Part shown: piece by piece, positions 26,082-34,849 of the stretch
Position numbering within the stretch: position 1 is the first letter of the stretch
How the letters are laid out: every line of letters starts with the position of its first letter
DNA from: CAHJXG01 sp965277495
Lineage (GTDB): Bacteria; Pseudomonadota; Alphaproteobacteria; Acetobacterales; Acetobacteraceae
Assembly (NCBI GenBank): GCA_965277495.1
Contig: OZ255824.1
Location: 1,612,001 to 1,676,000, forward strand
DNA: 64,000 bases
Direction of reading: 5' to 3'
Program-made: the position numbers and the translations under genes
The notes under the pieces: model-generated
What the model saw: the letters and a program-made list of their open reading frames with translations, nothing else
Databases searched by the model: none
What the model was told of the DNA's origin: nothing

Positions 26082-26137
26082 GTCCCAAGCTCCTTTGAAC
26101 CGCAATGGTGGTGCGCGGCCTGATGCGCTGGCCGGGG

Positions 26138-27637
26138 TCAAAACGGCTTCTGGCTGGTGCCGAGCAGCCGGCCAAGCGAGACCACCGCGAAGATCCCAGC
26201 CTCGAACCCGTCGTGCGGGCGGCCCGGCGGCGCCGGCGGATAGTAGTTATCGGGGTTGACGAAGTACTGCACAATCGGCCGGACCGCGATCGCCGGGGTC
26301 AACTGGACATTGCCCACGACCTCGAACGAGAACCCGTCGCGGGACTGGTCGGAGCCCCGTCCGGCAAGGATGCGCTGCCGGCGGCTCTCCCCATTGGCTT
26401 CGATCTGGCTCAGGCGCTGGTACCTGGTCTGCACGCCGAGCGCGTCGAACGGACGCCCGGGGACCAGGCCGGTAAAGTTGACGCCGAGCATTGCGTCGAG
26501 ATCGATCGGCTGCGGCTTGTCCACCGATACATTGAACGAACCGTAAACCGCGATATTTGCCGGCGGGCCTACGTCGCGCTGGGCGCCGCGCCAGAGCACC
26601 TTCTGCCCCTGGAAGAAGACCACGCCGCCGCCGGGGTAGTTCGCCACCTGGAGCAGCGGGATTGCCGGGGCGGCGGTGCCCTTCAGGTTCGTCCGCCCGT
26701 GCCGGGTGTTCCATTCGAAGCCGAGCTCGAAATTGGAGGGGTAGGCGGCGTTGCTGAACTCGCTGCGCTGGGCGACCTCGCCAAGGATCTGCGCACCGCT
26801 CGACTGGTTGGTGGCGAACACGCGGTCGCCGTAGTTGGTGGACGTGCGGTAGTTGTCCTCGAAGACGCCGCCCTGCACGTACCAGGTCGGGGTCAGCTTA
26901 TAGGTGGCGCGTCCGCCCCACACCGGATAGGGCGCCGAGGCGAAGTCGCCGGTGACCTGGAAGACGGGGGAATAATGGGTGAACGGATCCAGCGAGTTCG
27001 GCAGCAGGAAATAGTTGAAGACGTTCGTCCGCCCGACTTCGATTGAGAGCCTGTTGTCCAGCAAGCGTTGCTCGTAGGTGAGGACCGACAGCAGGTTGGT
27101 CTGGGTCGCGGGCGTGGTCTGGAACCCGGTCAGGACGCCGCCGGCCTGGGTGATGATCTGCGGGATGTCGCTCCGCAGCCCGAAGAAGGTCATGGCGACG
27201 TGGACGTTGCCGCCGGGCAGGTTGATCAGCTTGCCGAGGTCGAAGTCGGCCGCCGGCCTGAACGCGGCGAGGTTCGAGGTGTGTCCAGGCGCGACGCCAG
27301 CGCTCGGGTTGGCGAGGAAATGGTCGAACGCGATGCCGTGGAAATCGATGCCGCGGTCGAGCAGGGTCTTGCCGAATGCGGGAAACAGCCCGACGCGCGG
27401 CGGGGGTGACGTTGGGATCGGCTCGTCCTGCAGCGTTTGGTCGCCGGTCGTGTTGCTGCCGGGGCGCGAGGTCACGCCTTCTGCGCCGGACGAGCTTGCC
27501 GGGACCGCGCTCTGGCCCGATTTGGAGGGCAGGGCCTGTGCTGTCCTCGAGGAAACCGGCTCGGCTGCATGGGCCGCTGTGATGGATAAAGCGACTAGAA
27601 GGCTAGTAATCGCCGCGACCGAGCCGCCTACGCGCAT
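26138..27637 (-). CDS. OprB-like carbohydrate-selective porin family protein
   Basis: 499 residues with a signal peptide ending AAHAAEP, a Pro/Ser/Thr-rich linker to about residue 80, and then a beta-rich region. Alternating hydrophobic strands and aromatic belts (TPTWYVQGGVFEDNYR, SNFELGFEWNT, IRPIVQYFVNPDNYY) and a C-terminal aromatic residue (KPF) fit an outer-membrane beta barrel. The OprB pattern around SIEVGRTNVFNYFLLP and RPIVQYFVNPDN supports this family. First gene of its operon; probably admits the esterase/TRAP substrate. Confidence 0.82.
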   Translation of the reverse strand: MRVGGSVAAITSLLVALSITAAHAAEPVSSRTAQALPSKSGQSAVPASSSGAEGVTSRPGSNTTGDQTLQDEPIPTSPPPRVGLFPAFGKTLLDRGIDFHGIAFDHFLANPSAGVAPGHTSNLAAFRPAADFDLGKLINLPGGNVHVAMTFFGLRSDIPQIITQAGGVLTGFQTTPATQTNLLSVLTYEQRLLDNRLSIEVGRTNVFNYFLLPNSLDPFTHYSPVFQVTGDFASAPYPVWGGRATYKLTPTWYVQGGVFEDNYRTSTNYGDRVFATNQSSGAQILGEVAQRSEFSNAAYPSNFELGFEWNTRHGRTNLKGTAAPAIPLLQVANYPGGGVVFFQGQKVLWRGAQRDVGPPANIAVYGSFNVSVDKPQPIDLDAMLGVNFTGLVPGRPFDALGVQTRYQRLSQIEANGESRRQRILAGRGSDQSRDGFSFEVVGNVQLTPAIAVRPIVQYFVNPDNYYPPAPPGRPHDGFEAGIFAVVSLGRLLGTSQKPF

Positions 27638-27771
27638 GTACGTTTCCTCATCATGGATCGGCTCCCTGCCGATTGGTTTCGTATTGATTTTCCAGCACGT
27701 CGTTTATGGCGCACCAGTTCTCAGGCCCGACGCGGATCACGCGTCAGGAACGGTGGTTACCAAACCACGGA

Positions 27772-27822
27772 TGATCTCTGAAAGATGCCAGTTTAGTCAG
27801 GCCGATATCAGCAAGGTATCAG
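27772..27822. promoter_or_regulatory. Putative LysR operator, copy B
   Basis: Matches the element at 22669-22719 at 35 of 51 positions without gaps. Sharing is concentrated at both ends, as expected for bound half-sites on one face of DNA. It also contains CTGATA twice, 11 bp apart, on the minus strand. It lies 134 bp upstream of the porin ATG, similar to the 145 bp that separate copy A from the dioxygenase ATG. The rest of the 258-bp gap (27638-27895) shows nothing I can name. Confidence 0.55.
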
Positions 27823-27895
27823 CCCAACGAGCGTCGGCGCCATCCGCGCTATCGGCCGCGTGGCACGATGGAGCCGAAGCGGGCAACCCGGCGGT

Positions 27896-28537
27896 TCATT
27901 GTCCAGCTTGGCTGTCGGGCTGGTTCAACCAGGCCGCGCCCTCGACATACAGCCGCGCTTCCGCATCACTGTTCGGGGTGGGCAAGCCGGGCGTGAGTTC
28001 GGCGCCAGCGAGCGACTGCACATAGGCAAGGTGCCGATAGCCCTCGGCGAAGCGGGCCAGGGCCTGGGGATCGAGCTGGATTGGACCGGCCGGGTCGACC
28101 GGGTCCAAGCGGTCCTTCTCATAGATCGGCACGCGCCGGGCGATGCGCCACTCGCCCCCATGGCGGACGAAGCGGTCGTAGAAACGGCCATAGCAGGTCA
28201 CGTCGACGACGGCGTCTCCGACCTTGCCGCGGACCAGCAGGATCATCCGCGTCTCGGCGATGGCGCGAGCGCCGTTGAGGTCAATCGACGCCGCGCCAAT
28301 GAAATGCTGGGCACGCGCGCCTTTCCTTGCGGCCTCGATCGAGCGGTCTACGAACTCGTTCGCCGGGCCCGCGAACCAGGTCGTATGCATCGTAGCGTCC
28401 GGCGTATAGAGGGCGCGCAGCCGGTCCCACCGTCCGGCATCCCGGCACAGGCCCCAGTCGTTCACGACGCGCGTGATGGCCGCCCGGTCGATCAGCTCGA
28501 GCATCGGATCGGCTGTCGGGGATGCGGCATTCGGCAT
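27896..28537 (-). CDS. SnoaL/NTF2-like protein
   Basis: 213 residues with the cone-like NTF2 fold seen in ELIDRAAITRVVNDWGLCRDAGRWDRLRALYTPDATMHTTWFAGPANEFVDR. This pattern is shared by aromatic-catabolism accessory proteins and small dehydratase/isomerase-like enzymes. A second hydrophobic strand block, ARAIAETRMILLVRG, and ITY-like CYGRFYDRFVRHGGEWRIARR complete the domain. It lies 14 bp after the MFS gene. A catalytic role is not demonstrable from sequence. Confidence 0.82.
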   Translation of the reverse strand: MPNAASPTADPMLELIDRAAITRVVNDWGLCRDAGRWDRLRALYTPDATMHTTWFAGPANEFVDRSIEAARKGARAQHFIGAASIDLNGARAIAETRMILLVRGKVGDAVVDVTCYGRFYDRFVRHGGEWRIARRVPIYEKDRLDPVDPAGPIQLDPQALARFAEGYRHLAYVQSLAGAELTPGLPTPNSDAEARLYVEGAAWLNQPDSQAGQ

Positions 28538-28551
28538 TGTCGGTTTCCTTA

Positions 28552-29898
28552 TCAGGTCGATACGGGAGGCGGCGCCGGAACCATAGTGCGGGATGTGTCG
28601 GCGTCACGGATCGCTGCCTCGCCAAGGTGCTGCGGCATGAGGTGGACCGTAGCCGCGACGATCAGCGCGACGGCGCAGGCAACGAGATATTGGTACATCG
28701 GCGCGGACAAGCCGTAGTCACGCACCAGCCAGGATAGCGTGAGCGGCGTCAGCCCGGAGAACACCGCCGTGCCGATGCTGTACGGGAACGCGAAGCCGCT
28801 CTGCCGGACGGCGGTGGGAAACAGCGACGAGAGCAGCGCCGGCAGCAAGGCGTGGACGTATCCCGCGCCCAGCCCGACAACCACGTAGGCATAGATCAGC
28901 CTCACGTCCGAGGGTCCCAGGGTCGGGATATAATGGAAGAACCAAACGCAGATCACGGCGCTCAGCACCGCCCCGCAAGCAAGCGTCGCGGCCCACCCAA
29001 GCCGGTCCCGCAGCATCCCCCACAGCGGCATGGCCAGGACGAACGCGATCACGCCGACGGCGTTGGCCGTGAAAACCAGGCTGGTGTCGAAATGCAGTTG
29101 ACCCACAAGGAACACCGGAAGGTACTGAAAGTATACGCCGCTGGTGGACGAGAACACGAGGACCAGGGCCAGGGCGAAGATGCACTGCTTGCGATACTGT
29201 TTGACGATCACCGCTATGGGCGCCTTCTTCGACAGTCCCTGCTCATTTTTCATCTTCTCAAACAGCGGCGTTTCCTGCAATTGCCGGCGCAAATAGGCCG
29301 CGAGCAGCCCGAACAGGCCGCCAATAATGAACGGAAGCCGCCATGACAAGGTCGACAGCGCCGGGTCGAGGCCGGCGATGACGCTCGCCAGCGCCGCCGC
29401 CGCCGCGCCCAGCAGCAGGCCGCAGTTGACCACGCCCTGGAACGTGCCGCTGAATAGGCCGAGGCGGCGCGACGGCGCATGCTCGCTCACGAACACGGCG
29501 GCTGCGGGCAGTTCGCCGCCGACGGCGCATCCCTGCAGTATCCTGAGCAGCAGGAGCATGGCGGGCGCCAGCCAGCCGATCATCGCGTAGGTCGGCAGCA
29601 GGCCCATCAGGAAGGTGGGCACCGACATCAGCAAAACGGTGAACACGAACAGCTTCTTGCGTCCGATCCGGTCGGCATAGTGCGCGATGATCATCCCGGC
29701 GGCCGGGCGCACGAGATAGCCGATGGCGTAGATGCCGAACGCCTGCACCTGGGCGATCCAGGGCGACGCGCCCGGTGGAAAGAACGCGATGCTGATGGCC
29801 GCCGCGACGAAGACGTAGACCTGGAAATCGAAGTATTCGAGGACGGCGCCCAGCGATGCCAAGCCGAGATTTTTAGCGTCATGCCGCGTCGTGGCCAT
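28552..29898 (-). CDS. MFS transporter, metabolite:H+ symporter type
   Basis: 448 residues, 12 predicted membrane helices. The MHS-type opening GAVLEYFDFQVYVFVAAAISIAFFP is followed by the loop 2-3 motif ADRIGRKKLFVFTVLLM and RILQGCAVGGELPAAAVFVSE. Related carriers import organic acids and betaines. The start at 29898 is chosen for GGAGGAA directly upstream. In operon with an FAH-family enzyme (88 bp upstream) and the SnoaL-like gene, so import of an aromatic or ring-fission acid is a reasonable guess. Confidence 0.9.
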   Translation of the reverse strand: MATTRHDAKNLGLASLGAVLEYFDFQVYVFVAAAISIAFFPPGASPWIAQVQAFGIYAIGYLVRPAAGMIIAHYADRIGRKKLFVFTVLLMSVPTFLMGLLPTYAMIGWLAPAMLLLLRILQGCAVGGELPAAAVFVSEHAPSRRLGLFSGTFQGVVNCGLLLGAAAAALASVIAGLDPALSTLSWRLPFIIGGLFGLLAAYLRRQLQETPLFEKMKNEQGLSKKAPIAVIVKQYRKQCIFALALVLVFSSTSGVYFQYLPVFLVGQLHFDTSLVFTANAVGVIAFVLAMPLWGMLRDRLGWAATLACGAVLSAVICVWFFHYIPTLGPSDVRLIYAYVVVGLGAGYVHALLPALLSSLFPTAVRQSGFAFPYSIGTAVFSGLTPLTLSWLVRDYGLSAPMYQYLVACAVALIVAATVHLMPQHLGEAAIRDADTSRTMVPAPPPVST

Positions 29899-29986
29899 TG
29901 CTTCCTCCGTTGTTCTTATTTTCGGCTCATCGCCGGCGGGTTTTGGGCAAGGCTTGGCCGCTGAAGGCGAAGTCCAGTGGCGCGCG

Positions 29987-30871
29987 TTACTCCGCCGCTT
30001 TGGCTTGGGCCGCCGCCTGGTCCACGACCGGATTGCGCAGCACGCCGACCCCGTCCAGCTCGACTTCGCAGACATCTCCGGGCTTCATCCACAACGGCGG
30101 CTTGCGGGCGAGGCCGACGCCGGACGGCGTGCCGGTGACGATGATGTCGCCGGCCTGCAGGGTGAACGCCACGCTGAGCAGCGACACGAGGGTGGCGACG
30201 TCGAACACCAGGCTGTCGGTCGAGGCGTCCTGCACGACCGCGCCGTTCAGCCGGGTTTGCAGCCGCAGCCCCCGGCAGCCCGGCGGCAACGCATCGGCGG
30301 TCACGAGCCATGGCCCGAAGGCGCCGGTGCCGTCGAAGTTCTTGCCCACCGTCCATTGCGGCGCCTTGAACTGGTAGTCGCGGACCGAGGCGTCGTTGAA
30401 CAGCGAATAGGCGGCGACGTGATCGAGCGCGCGCTCCTTTGGGATGTCGCGCCCGCCCTGGCCGATGACGGCGACGAACTCGCCTTCGTAGTCGAGCTGC
30501 TCGGACACGCGCGGGCGGACGATGGGCGCGCCGTGGCCGATCAGGCTGGAGGCGAAGCGGCCGAAGATGGTGGGGTAGCCCGGCACCTCGAAGCCGCTTT
30601 CGGCCGAATGGTCGGCGTAGTTGAGGCCGACGCAGAGAATCTTGGGCGGGTTCGGCAGCGGCGGCAGCAGCTCGGCGGCGTCGAGGTCGACCGCGGGGCC
30701 GGCGAGCAGGGCGCGGCCCGCGGCGGCGAGGCGCTCGCGGCCGCCGGCGACGAGCACGGCGAGGTTGCCGGGGTATGCGCTGTCGGTGGCGGCGTAGCCG
30801 TGGAAGGGTCCGCTGTTCTCGGCGGCGGCCAAGCCGATGACGCCGTTGTGCCGGTATGCCGCGAAGCGCAT
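29987..30871 (-). CDS. Fumarylacetoacetate hydrolase family protein
   Basis: 294-residue FAH-superfamily enzyme (hydrolase, decarboxylase or hydratase on keto acids). The core shows KILCVGLNYADHSAESG, the metal-binding LDYEGEFVAVIG (Glu/Glu/Asp ligand set completed by FNDASVRDYQ), and GDIIVTGTPSGVG. ATG 30871 follows GGAAGGAA. First gene of the leftward FAH-MFS-SnoaL operon, divergent from the GntR gene. It is one of two FAH paralogues in the island; precise reaction not assigned. Confidence 0.92.
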   Translation of the reverse strand: MRFAAYRHNGVIGLAAAENSGPFHGYAATDSAYPGNLAVLVAGGRERLAAAGRALLAGPAVDLDAAELLPPLPNPPKILCVGLNYADHSAESGFEVPGYPTIFGRFASSLIGHGAPIVRPRVSEQLDYEGEFVAVIGQGGRDIPKERALDHVAAYSLFNDASVRDYQFKAPQWTVGKNFDGTGAFGPWLVTADALPPGCRGLRLQTRLNGAVVQDASTDSLVFDVATLVSLLSVAFTLQAGDIIVTGTPSGVGLARKPPLWMKPGDVCEVELDGVGVLRNPVVDQAAAQAKAAE

Positions 30872-30968
30872 GCGTGTTCCTTCCTGTGTGGCCTGTGTGG
30901 CGTGTGCGCCGGCTGAGTGCGGCGATGGTCCTGGCGCCTGGATGCCGGGGCTGTGGCTCGGAGTCAAT

Positions 30969-30984
30969 GGAAAAACTATTTTCC
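30969..30984. promoter_or_regulatory. Inverted repeat between FAH and GntR genes
   Basis: GGAAAA-ACTA-TTTTCC is a perfect 6-bp inverted repeat with a 4-nt spacer. It stands out as an AT-rich patch in GC-rich DNA, 98 bp upstream of the FAH start and 45 bp upstream of gntR. It is a candidate operator for the adjacent GntR regulator. Confidence 0.4.
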
Positions 30985-31028
30985 TACATAGAGTGGTTAT
31001 TCCTGCCGGCACACGCTAGCTACACGCC

Positions 31029-31760
31029 ATGCCCCGCATCGCGCGCGCCAGCACCAGCCTGACCCATAACGCCTACGAACGCCTCCGCGCCGACCTGCTG
31101 GCCGCACGGCTGCAACCCGGGGCGCGGCTGAAGATCAACGAGCTGTGCGCGGCGCTCTCGGTCAGCCTGAACGCAGTGCGGGAAGCGCTGTCCCGGCTCA
31201 CCTCCGAAGGCCTGGTCGTCGCCGAGCCGCAACGCGGCTTCCGGGCCGCGCCGATCTCGGCCGAGGAGCTGCGCGACCTCACGCAGGTGCGGGTGCAGAT
31301 CGAAGGGCTGTGCCTGGACCGCGCCATCGCCAAAGGCGACGTCGGCTGGGAAGCGCAGCTCGTCGCCGCCTTCCATGCCCTGTCCCGCACGCCGGAGCGC
31401 GAGCCGGGCGACCCGGCGCGCATGAACGAGGCATGGTCGGCCGCGCACGCCGCCTATCACAGCGCCTTGGTGGGCGCGTGCGACAGCCCGTGGCTGCTGC
31501 GGATACGCGACACGCTGTATGCCCAGAGCGAGCGCTACCGGCGCCTTTCGGTGCCGCTTGCGGAGCTCGCGCGCGACCTGAACCGCGAGCACCGGGACCT
31601 CATGCAAGCCGCCCTGGCCCGTGACGCCGGGCGCGCCACGGCGCTGATGGCGCAGCACCTCGACCTGACCACCCAGGCGCTGCTGGAACAGCCATGGCTC
31701 ACCGATGCGCCGCCGGGACCCGTGCCGCGCGGCGTCCGGCCGCGTCAGGTCGTCGCCTAA
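31029..31760 (+). CDS. GntR-family regulator, FCD (FadR-like) type
   Basis: 243 residues. The N-terminal winged HTH is LTHNAYERLRADLLAARLQPGARLKINELCAALSVSLNAVREALSRLTSEGLVV, followed by an all-helical FCD effector domain (LTQVRVQIEGLCLDRAI ... HAAYHSALVGAC ... EHRDLMQAALARD) with the metal-binding Asp/His pattern. It is divergent from the FAH operon and convergent with an MFS gene; probably a repressor released by a pathway acid. Confidence 0.93.
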   Translation: MPRIARASTSLTHNAYERLRADLLAARLQPGARLKINELCAALSVSLNAVREALSRLTSEGLVVAEPQRGFRAAPISAEELRDLTQVRVQIEGLCLDRAIAKGDVGWEAQLVAAFHALSRTPEREPGDPARMNEAWSAAHAAYHSALVGACDSPWLLRIRDTLYAQSERYRRLSVPLAELARDLNREHRDLMQAALARDAGRATALMAQHLDLTTQALLEQPWLTDAPPGPVPRGVRPRQVVA

Positions 31761-33124
31761 CGCGAGGGCGCCGGACGCCTCCATGCCTCGGGCGCAGGCC
31801 GCTCGGCCGGGCGGAGCCGTGAGCGTGCAAGGATCGCCGCGCCCGCGCACAGCGCAGGGACCGTGCCGGCGAGGAAGATTTGCTGCAGGTTCCACTCCAG
31901 CGACAGCATCACCCCGCCCAGGATGGGCCCGACGATCGAGCCAATCCGGCCGACGGCGAGCGCCCAGCCCACCCCGGTCGACCGGATCGCCGTCGGATAA
32001 TAGTCCGCGACAAGCGCGTTCAGCCCGGCCTGGGCACCCTGCACCACGATGCCCAAAACGAAAGCCACGCCCATGATCAGCCCGAACGAAGCCGGCAGCA
32101 CGGCCAGCGAGCCGATCAGCAGCACTGCGGCAAGGAACTCCAAGGCCAGCACGCGGCTGGGGCCAAGCCTCGCCATCGTCACGCCCTGAACCAGCGACCC
32201 CAGGATGCCGCCCAGGCTGAACAACGAGATCGCGGTCACGCCGGCGGCAACCGGCATGTGCGACTGCCGCAGCACGGCCGGCAGCCAGCTTATGACAAAG
32301 TAGATGATCAGCAGGTTCATGAAATAGGGCACCCAGAGCAGGACCGTGCCGAGCGCCCGCCCGTCGGTGAACAAGTGCTTGACCGAGAACCCCTTGGGAG
32401 CCGCCGCGCCCGGCACGAAGCGCACGGGGCCAGCGCCGGCGAGCCCCGGCGCGACCCGCGCCATGATGGCGGCGACGCGCGCAGGGTCGCGGTTGCGCGC
32501 GATCAGGAACCGCACGGATTCCGGCAGTTTCGCCACGAGGATCAAGGCCATGGCGAGGGGCAGCACGCCGCCGACGTAGAACACCGACTGCCAGCCCCAA
32601 ATCGGCAGCAAAGCCGAGGCGACCAGTCCGCCAAGCACTGCGCCCAGCGGCATGCCGGTGAACAGCAGCGACACGAAGATGGCCTGCAGCCGTTTCGGCG
32701 AGTATTCCGCAGTCAGGGCCACCACGTTCGGCATCGCGCCGCCCAGGCCGATGCCGGTGACGAAACGGAATACCAACAGCTCGTTGAACGACGTGGCATA
32801 GGCGGTCAGGAACGAGAACAGGCCGAACGCCAGCGTCGAAAGCACCACCGTCCACTTGCGGCCCCAGCGGTCGGCCACCGGGCCGAGGACGCTCGCCCCG
32901 CACATCAGGCCGAGCAGTCCCGCAACGAACACCGGGGCGAAGGATTTGAGCGGCACGTCCAGGGACTCGGCGATGGAGGGCGCCAGGAAGCCGATGCTCT
33001 GCGTGTCGAAGCCGTCGAGGACGGCGACGAAGCCGCACATGGCGATGACGCCGATTTGGAACCGGCTTGGCGGCTGGCTGTCGACCACATCGCTGACGGT
33101 CGTCTCCCGCACGGTTGCGCTCAT
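31757..33124 (-). CDS. MFS aromatic acid:H+ symporter (AAHS/PcaK-like)
   Basis: 455 residues, 12 membrane helices. The AAHS-family signature lies in helix 1 (GFVAVLDGFDTQSIGFLAPSI), and the loop motif VADRWGRKWTVVLSTLAFGLF follows. PcaK, MhpT and similar carriers import hydroxylated aromatic acids. It is 46 bp after the MhpA-like hydroxylase on the same strand and presumably supplies its substrate. Its stop overlaps the convergent gntR stop. Confidence 0.93.
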   Translation of the reverse strand: MSATVRETTVSDVVDSQPPSRFQIGVIAMCGFVAVLDGFDTQSIGFLAPSIAESLDVPLKSFAPVFVAGLLGLMCGASVLGPVADRWGRKWTVVLSTLAFGLFSFLTAYATSFNELLVFRFVTGIGLGGAMPNVVALTAEYSPKRLQAIFVSLLFTGMPLGAVLGGLVASALLPIWGWQSVFYVGGVLPLAMALILVAKLPESVRFLIARNRDPARVAAIMARVAPGLAGAGPVRFVPGAAAPKGFSVKHLFTDGRALGTVLLWVPYFMNLLIIYFVISWLPAVLRQSHMPVAAGVTAISLFSLGGILGSLVQGVTMARLGPSRVLALEFLAAVLLIGSLAVLPASFGLIMGVAFVLGIVVQGAQAGLNALVADYYPTAIRSTGVGWALAVGRIGSIVGPILGGVMLSLEWNLQQIFLAGTVPALCAGAAILARSRLRPAERPAPEAWRRPAPSR

Positions 33125-33170
33125 CGATCCCTCCCAGGGTTTATTGCTTTGTTTGATCGTAAGGCTTTGG

Positions 33171-34814
33171 TCAGGCTGCTTTCTGGTCCGGGTCTAACGA
33201 CGCAGCCCGGTCCGCACCGGCCCAAGTCGCCGCGAGCAGGGCCGCGGCCGCCTGGCTCATGCCGTCGGCATCGCTGAGCGGGATCGCCGCCGCGACGTAA
33301 TGGTCGGGCCGCAACAGCAACGCATGGGCGGGATAATCGGCCAGCGCCGCATCCAGCGTGTCGTCGGCTTCGGCCGCCACCTCCACCCCGTCCACAGCCT
33401 GGACCGGGGAGCCCGCCGGGAGCAGCGCCACCCGCGCCACGCCGAGCGCGTTCCAGACCGGCTGGTCAAACCGGGCAAAGTCCTCTGCGGGCCGCCGGGT
33501 GCGCAGCAGCAGCACAAAGCGGATGCCCAGCACTTCGTCCAGCAGCACCTCCTGCCCGTCCGCCGTGCGCACCATCGGCTGCGGCAGCAGGCGTCCGACC
33601 AGCGTCCGGCGGCCCTTGCCGTCGGGGAGCAAGAAACCTGCGTTGAAGCGCGGCGGCGGCTTGTATTTCATCTGCGCCACATAGTCGCGCGCCGGCGGCC
33701 AAACGTTCAGCGCCAGGAACCCGGACTGGGTCAGGAGACCACGCAGCCAACTGCGCGGCGACATCACCCGGCCCATGCGCAATGCCAGATGGACCATCTG
33801 CCAGATATGGTCCTTGCGCTCCTGCTCATAGGTGTTAAGCAACCCGGGGCCGGTTCGTTGGCCGAGCACGGCGGCCAGCTTCCAGGCGAGGTTGTGCACG
33901 TCCCGGATGCCGCTGTTCATGCCTTGCCCGGCGAACGGCGGCGTCAAATGCGCCGCGTCGCCGGCGAAAAACACGCGTCCGACCGACCATTGCGGCGCCA
34001 CGCGGGCATGGAAGCGGTAAACCACCTTGCGCCGCAGCGTCGCGTCCGGGTCGGCGCCATGGGTGCGCAACAGGCGCTCGACCGCCGCCGGGTCCAGCAA
34101 ATCCTCGTCCTGCTCGCCCGGCAGCAGCTTGAATTCGAACCGCCGGGTGCGTCCGGGTCCCGGCAGGGTGATGCAGGGGCGGCGCTTGTCGCAGAACACC
34201 TCGGTGTGCTTGGTCGTGTTCTCGTTGTTTTCGAGGTCGACGATCAGCCAGCGCTCGTCGAACGTGGTGCCCTCGAGCTTGATGCCCTGCTGTTCCCGCA
34301 CCCGGCTCGCCGCGCCGTCGCAGCCCACCAAGTAGTCGCAGGCGACCTGCCGCTTTTCGTTGGCCGGGCCGATCAGGTCGAGCGTGACCCGGTCCGCGGA
34401 CTGCTCGTAATGGTCCAGCCGCCAGCCATACAGCGTGTCCACCCCGTCAAACCGGGCGAGCGCGTCCTTGAGCTGCCGCTCCAGGATCGGCTGGCGGAAG
34501 GCGTTGCGCCGCGGATAGCCATAGGGCCGGCCCGTGGGCTCGACCTTGGCGAAACAGACGCGGTTGGGCGAGTAGTAGTGCGATCCGTAGCCCGGCACGA
34601 CGAACCGCAGCACCTCGTCCACCACGCCGGCCGCCTGCATGGTGCGCAGCGATTCGTCGTCGATGGAGACGGCGCGCGGCTCCTGCACGGTGGTGGCGTT
34701 CCGCTCGACGATCAGGGTCCGCACGCCCTGGACGCCCAGCAGGTTCGCGAGCGTCAGCCCGATCGGCCCGCTGCCGATGACGATGACGGGGTAATGCGTC
34801 GGCGAAGGCTCCAT
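33171..34814 (-). CDS. MhpA-like FAD-dependent 3-hydroxyphenyl-acid hydroxylase
   Basis: 547-residue class A flavin monooxygenase closest in pattern to MhpA. It has VIVIGSGPIGLTLANLLGVQG for FAD, AVSIDDESLRTMQAAGVVDEVL, the MhpA-type PRRNAFRQPILERQL, DG motif VGCDGAASRVREQQG, and FAGDAAHLTPPFAGQGMNSGIRDVHNLAWKLAAVLG. MhpA converts 3-(3-hydroxyphenyl)propionate to the 2,3-dihydroxy acid; the exact substrate here is inferred. In operon VOC-FAH-MhpA-MFS. Confidence 0.88.
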   Translation of the reverse strand: MEPSPTHYPVIVIGSGPIGLTLANLLGVQGVRTLIVERNATTVQEPRAVSIDDESLRTMQAAGVVDEVLRFVVPGYGSHYYSPNRVCFAKVEPTGRPYGYPRRNAFRQPILERQLKDALARFDGVDTLYGWRLDHYEQSADRVTLDLIGPANEKRQVACDYLVGCDGAASRVREQQGIKLEGTTFDERWLIVDLENNENTTKHTEVFCDKRRPCITLPGPGRTRRFEFKLLPGEQDEDLLDPAAVERLLRTHGADPDATLRRKVVYRFHARVAPQWSVGRVFFAGDAAHLTPPFAGQGMNSGIRDVHNLAWKLAAVLGQRTGPGLLNTYEQERKDHIWQMVHLALRMGRVMSPRSWLRGLLTQSGFLALNVWPPARDYVAQMKYKPPPRFNAGFLLPDGKGRRTLVGRLLPQPMVRTADGQEVLLDEVLGIRFVLLLRTRRPAEDFARFDQPVWNALGVARVALLPAGSPVQAVDGVEVAAEADDTLDAALADYPAHALLLRPDHYVAAAIPLSDADGMSQAAAALLAATWAGADRAASLDPDQKAA

Positions 34815-34849
34815 CGGCTCGCGTCACCCTTCCGGCGGGTCGTTCGCGG

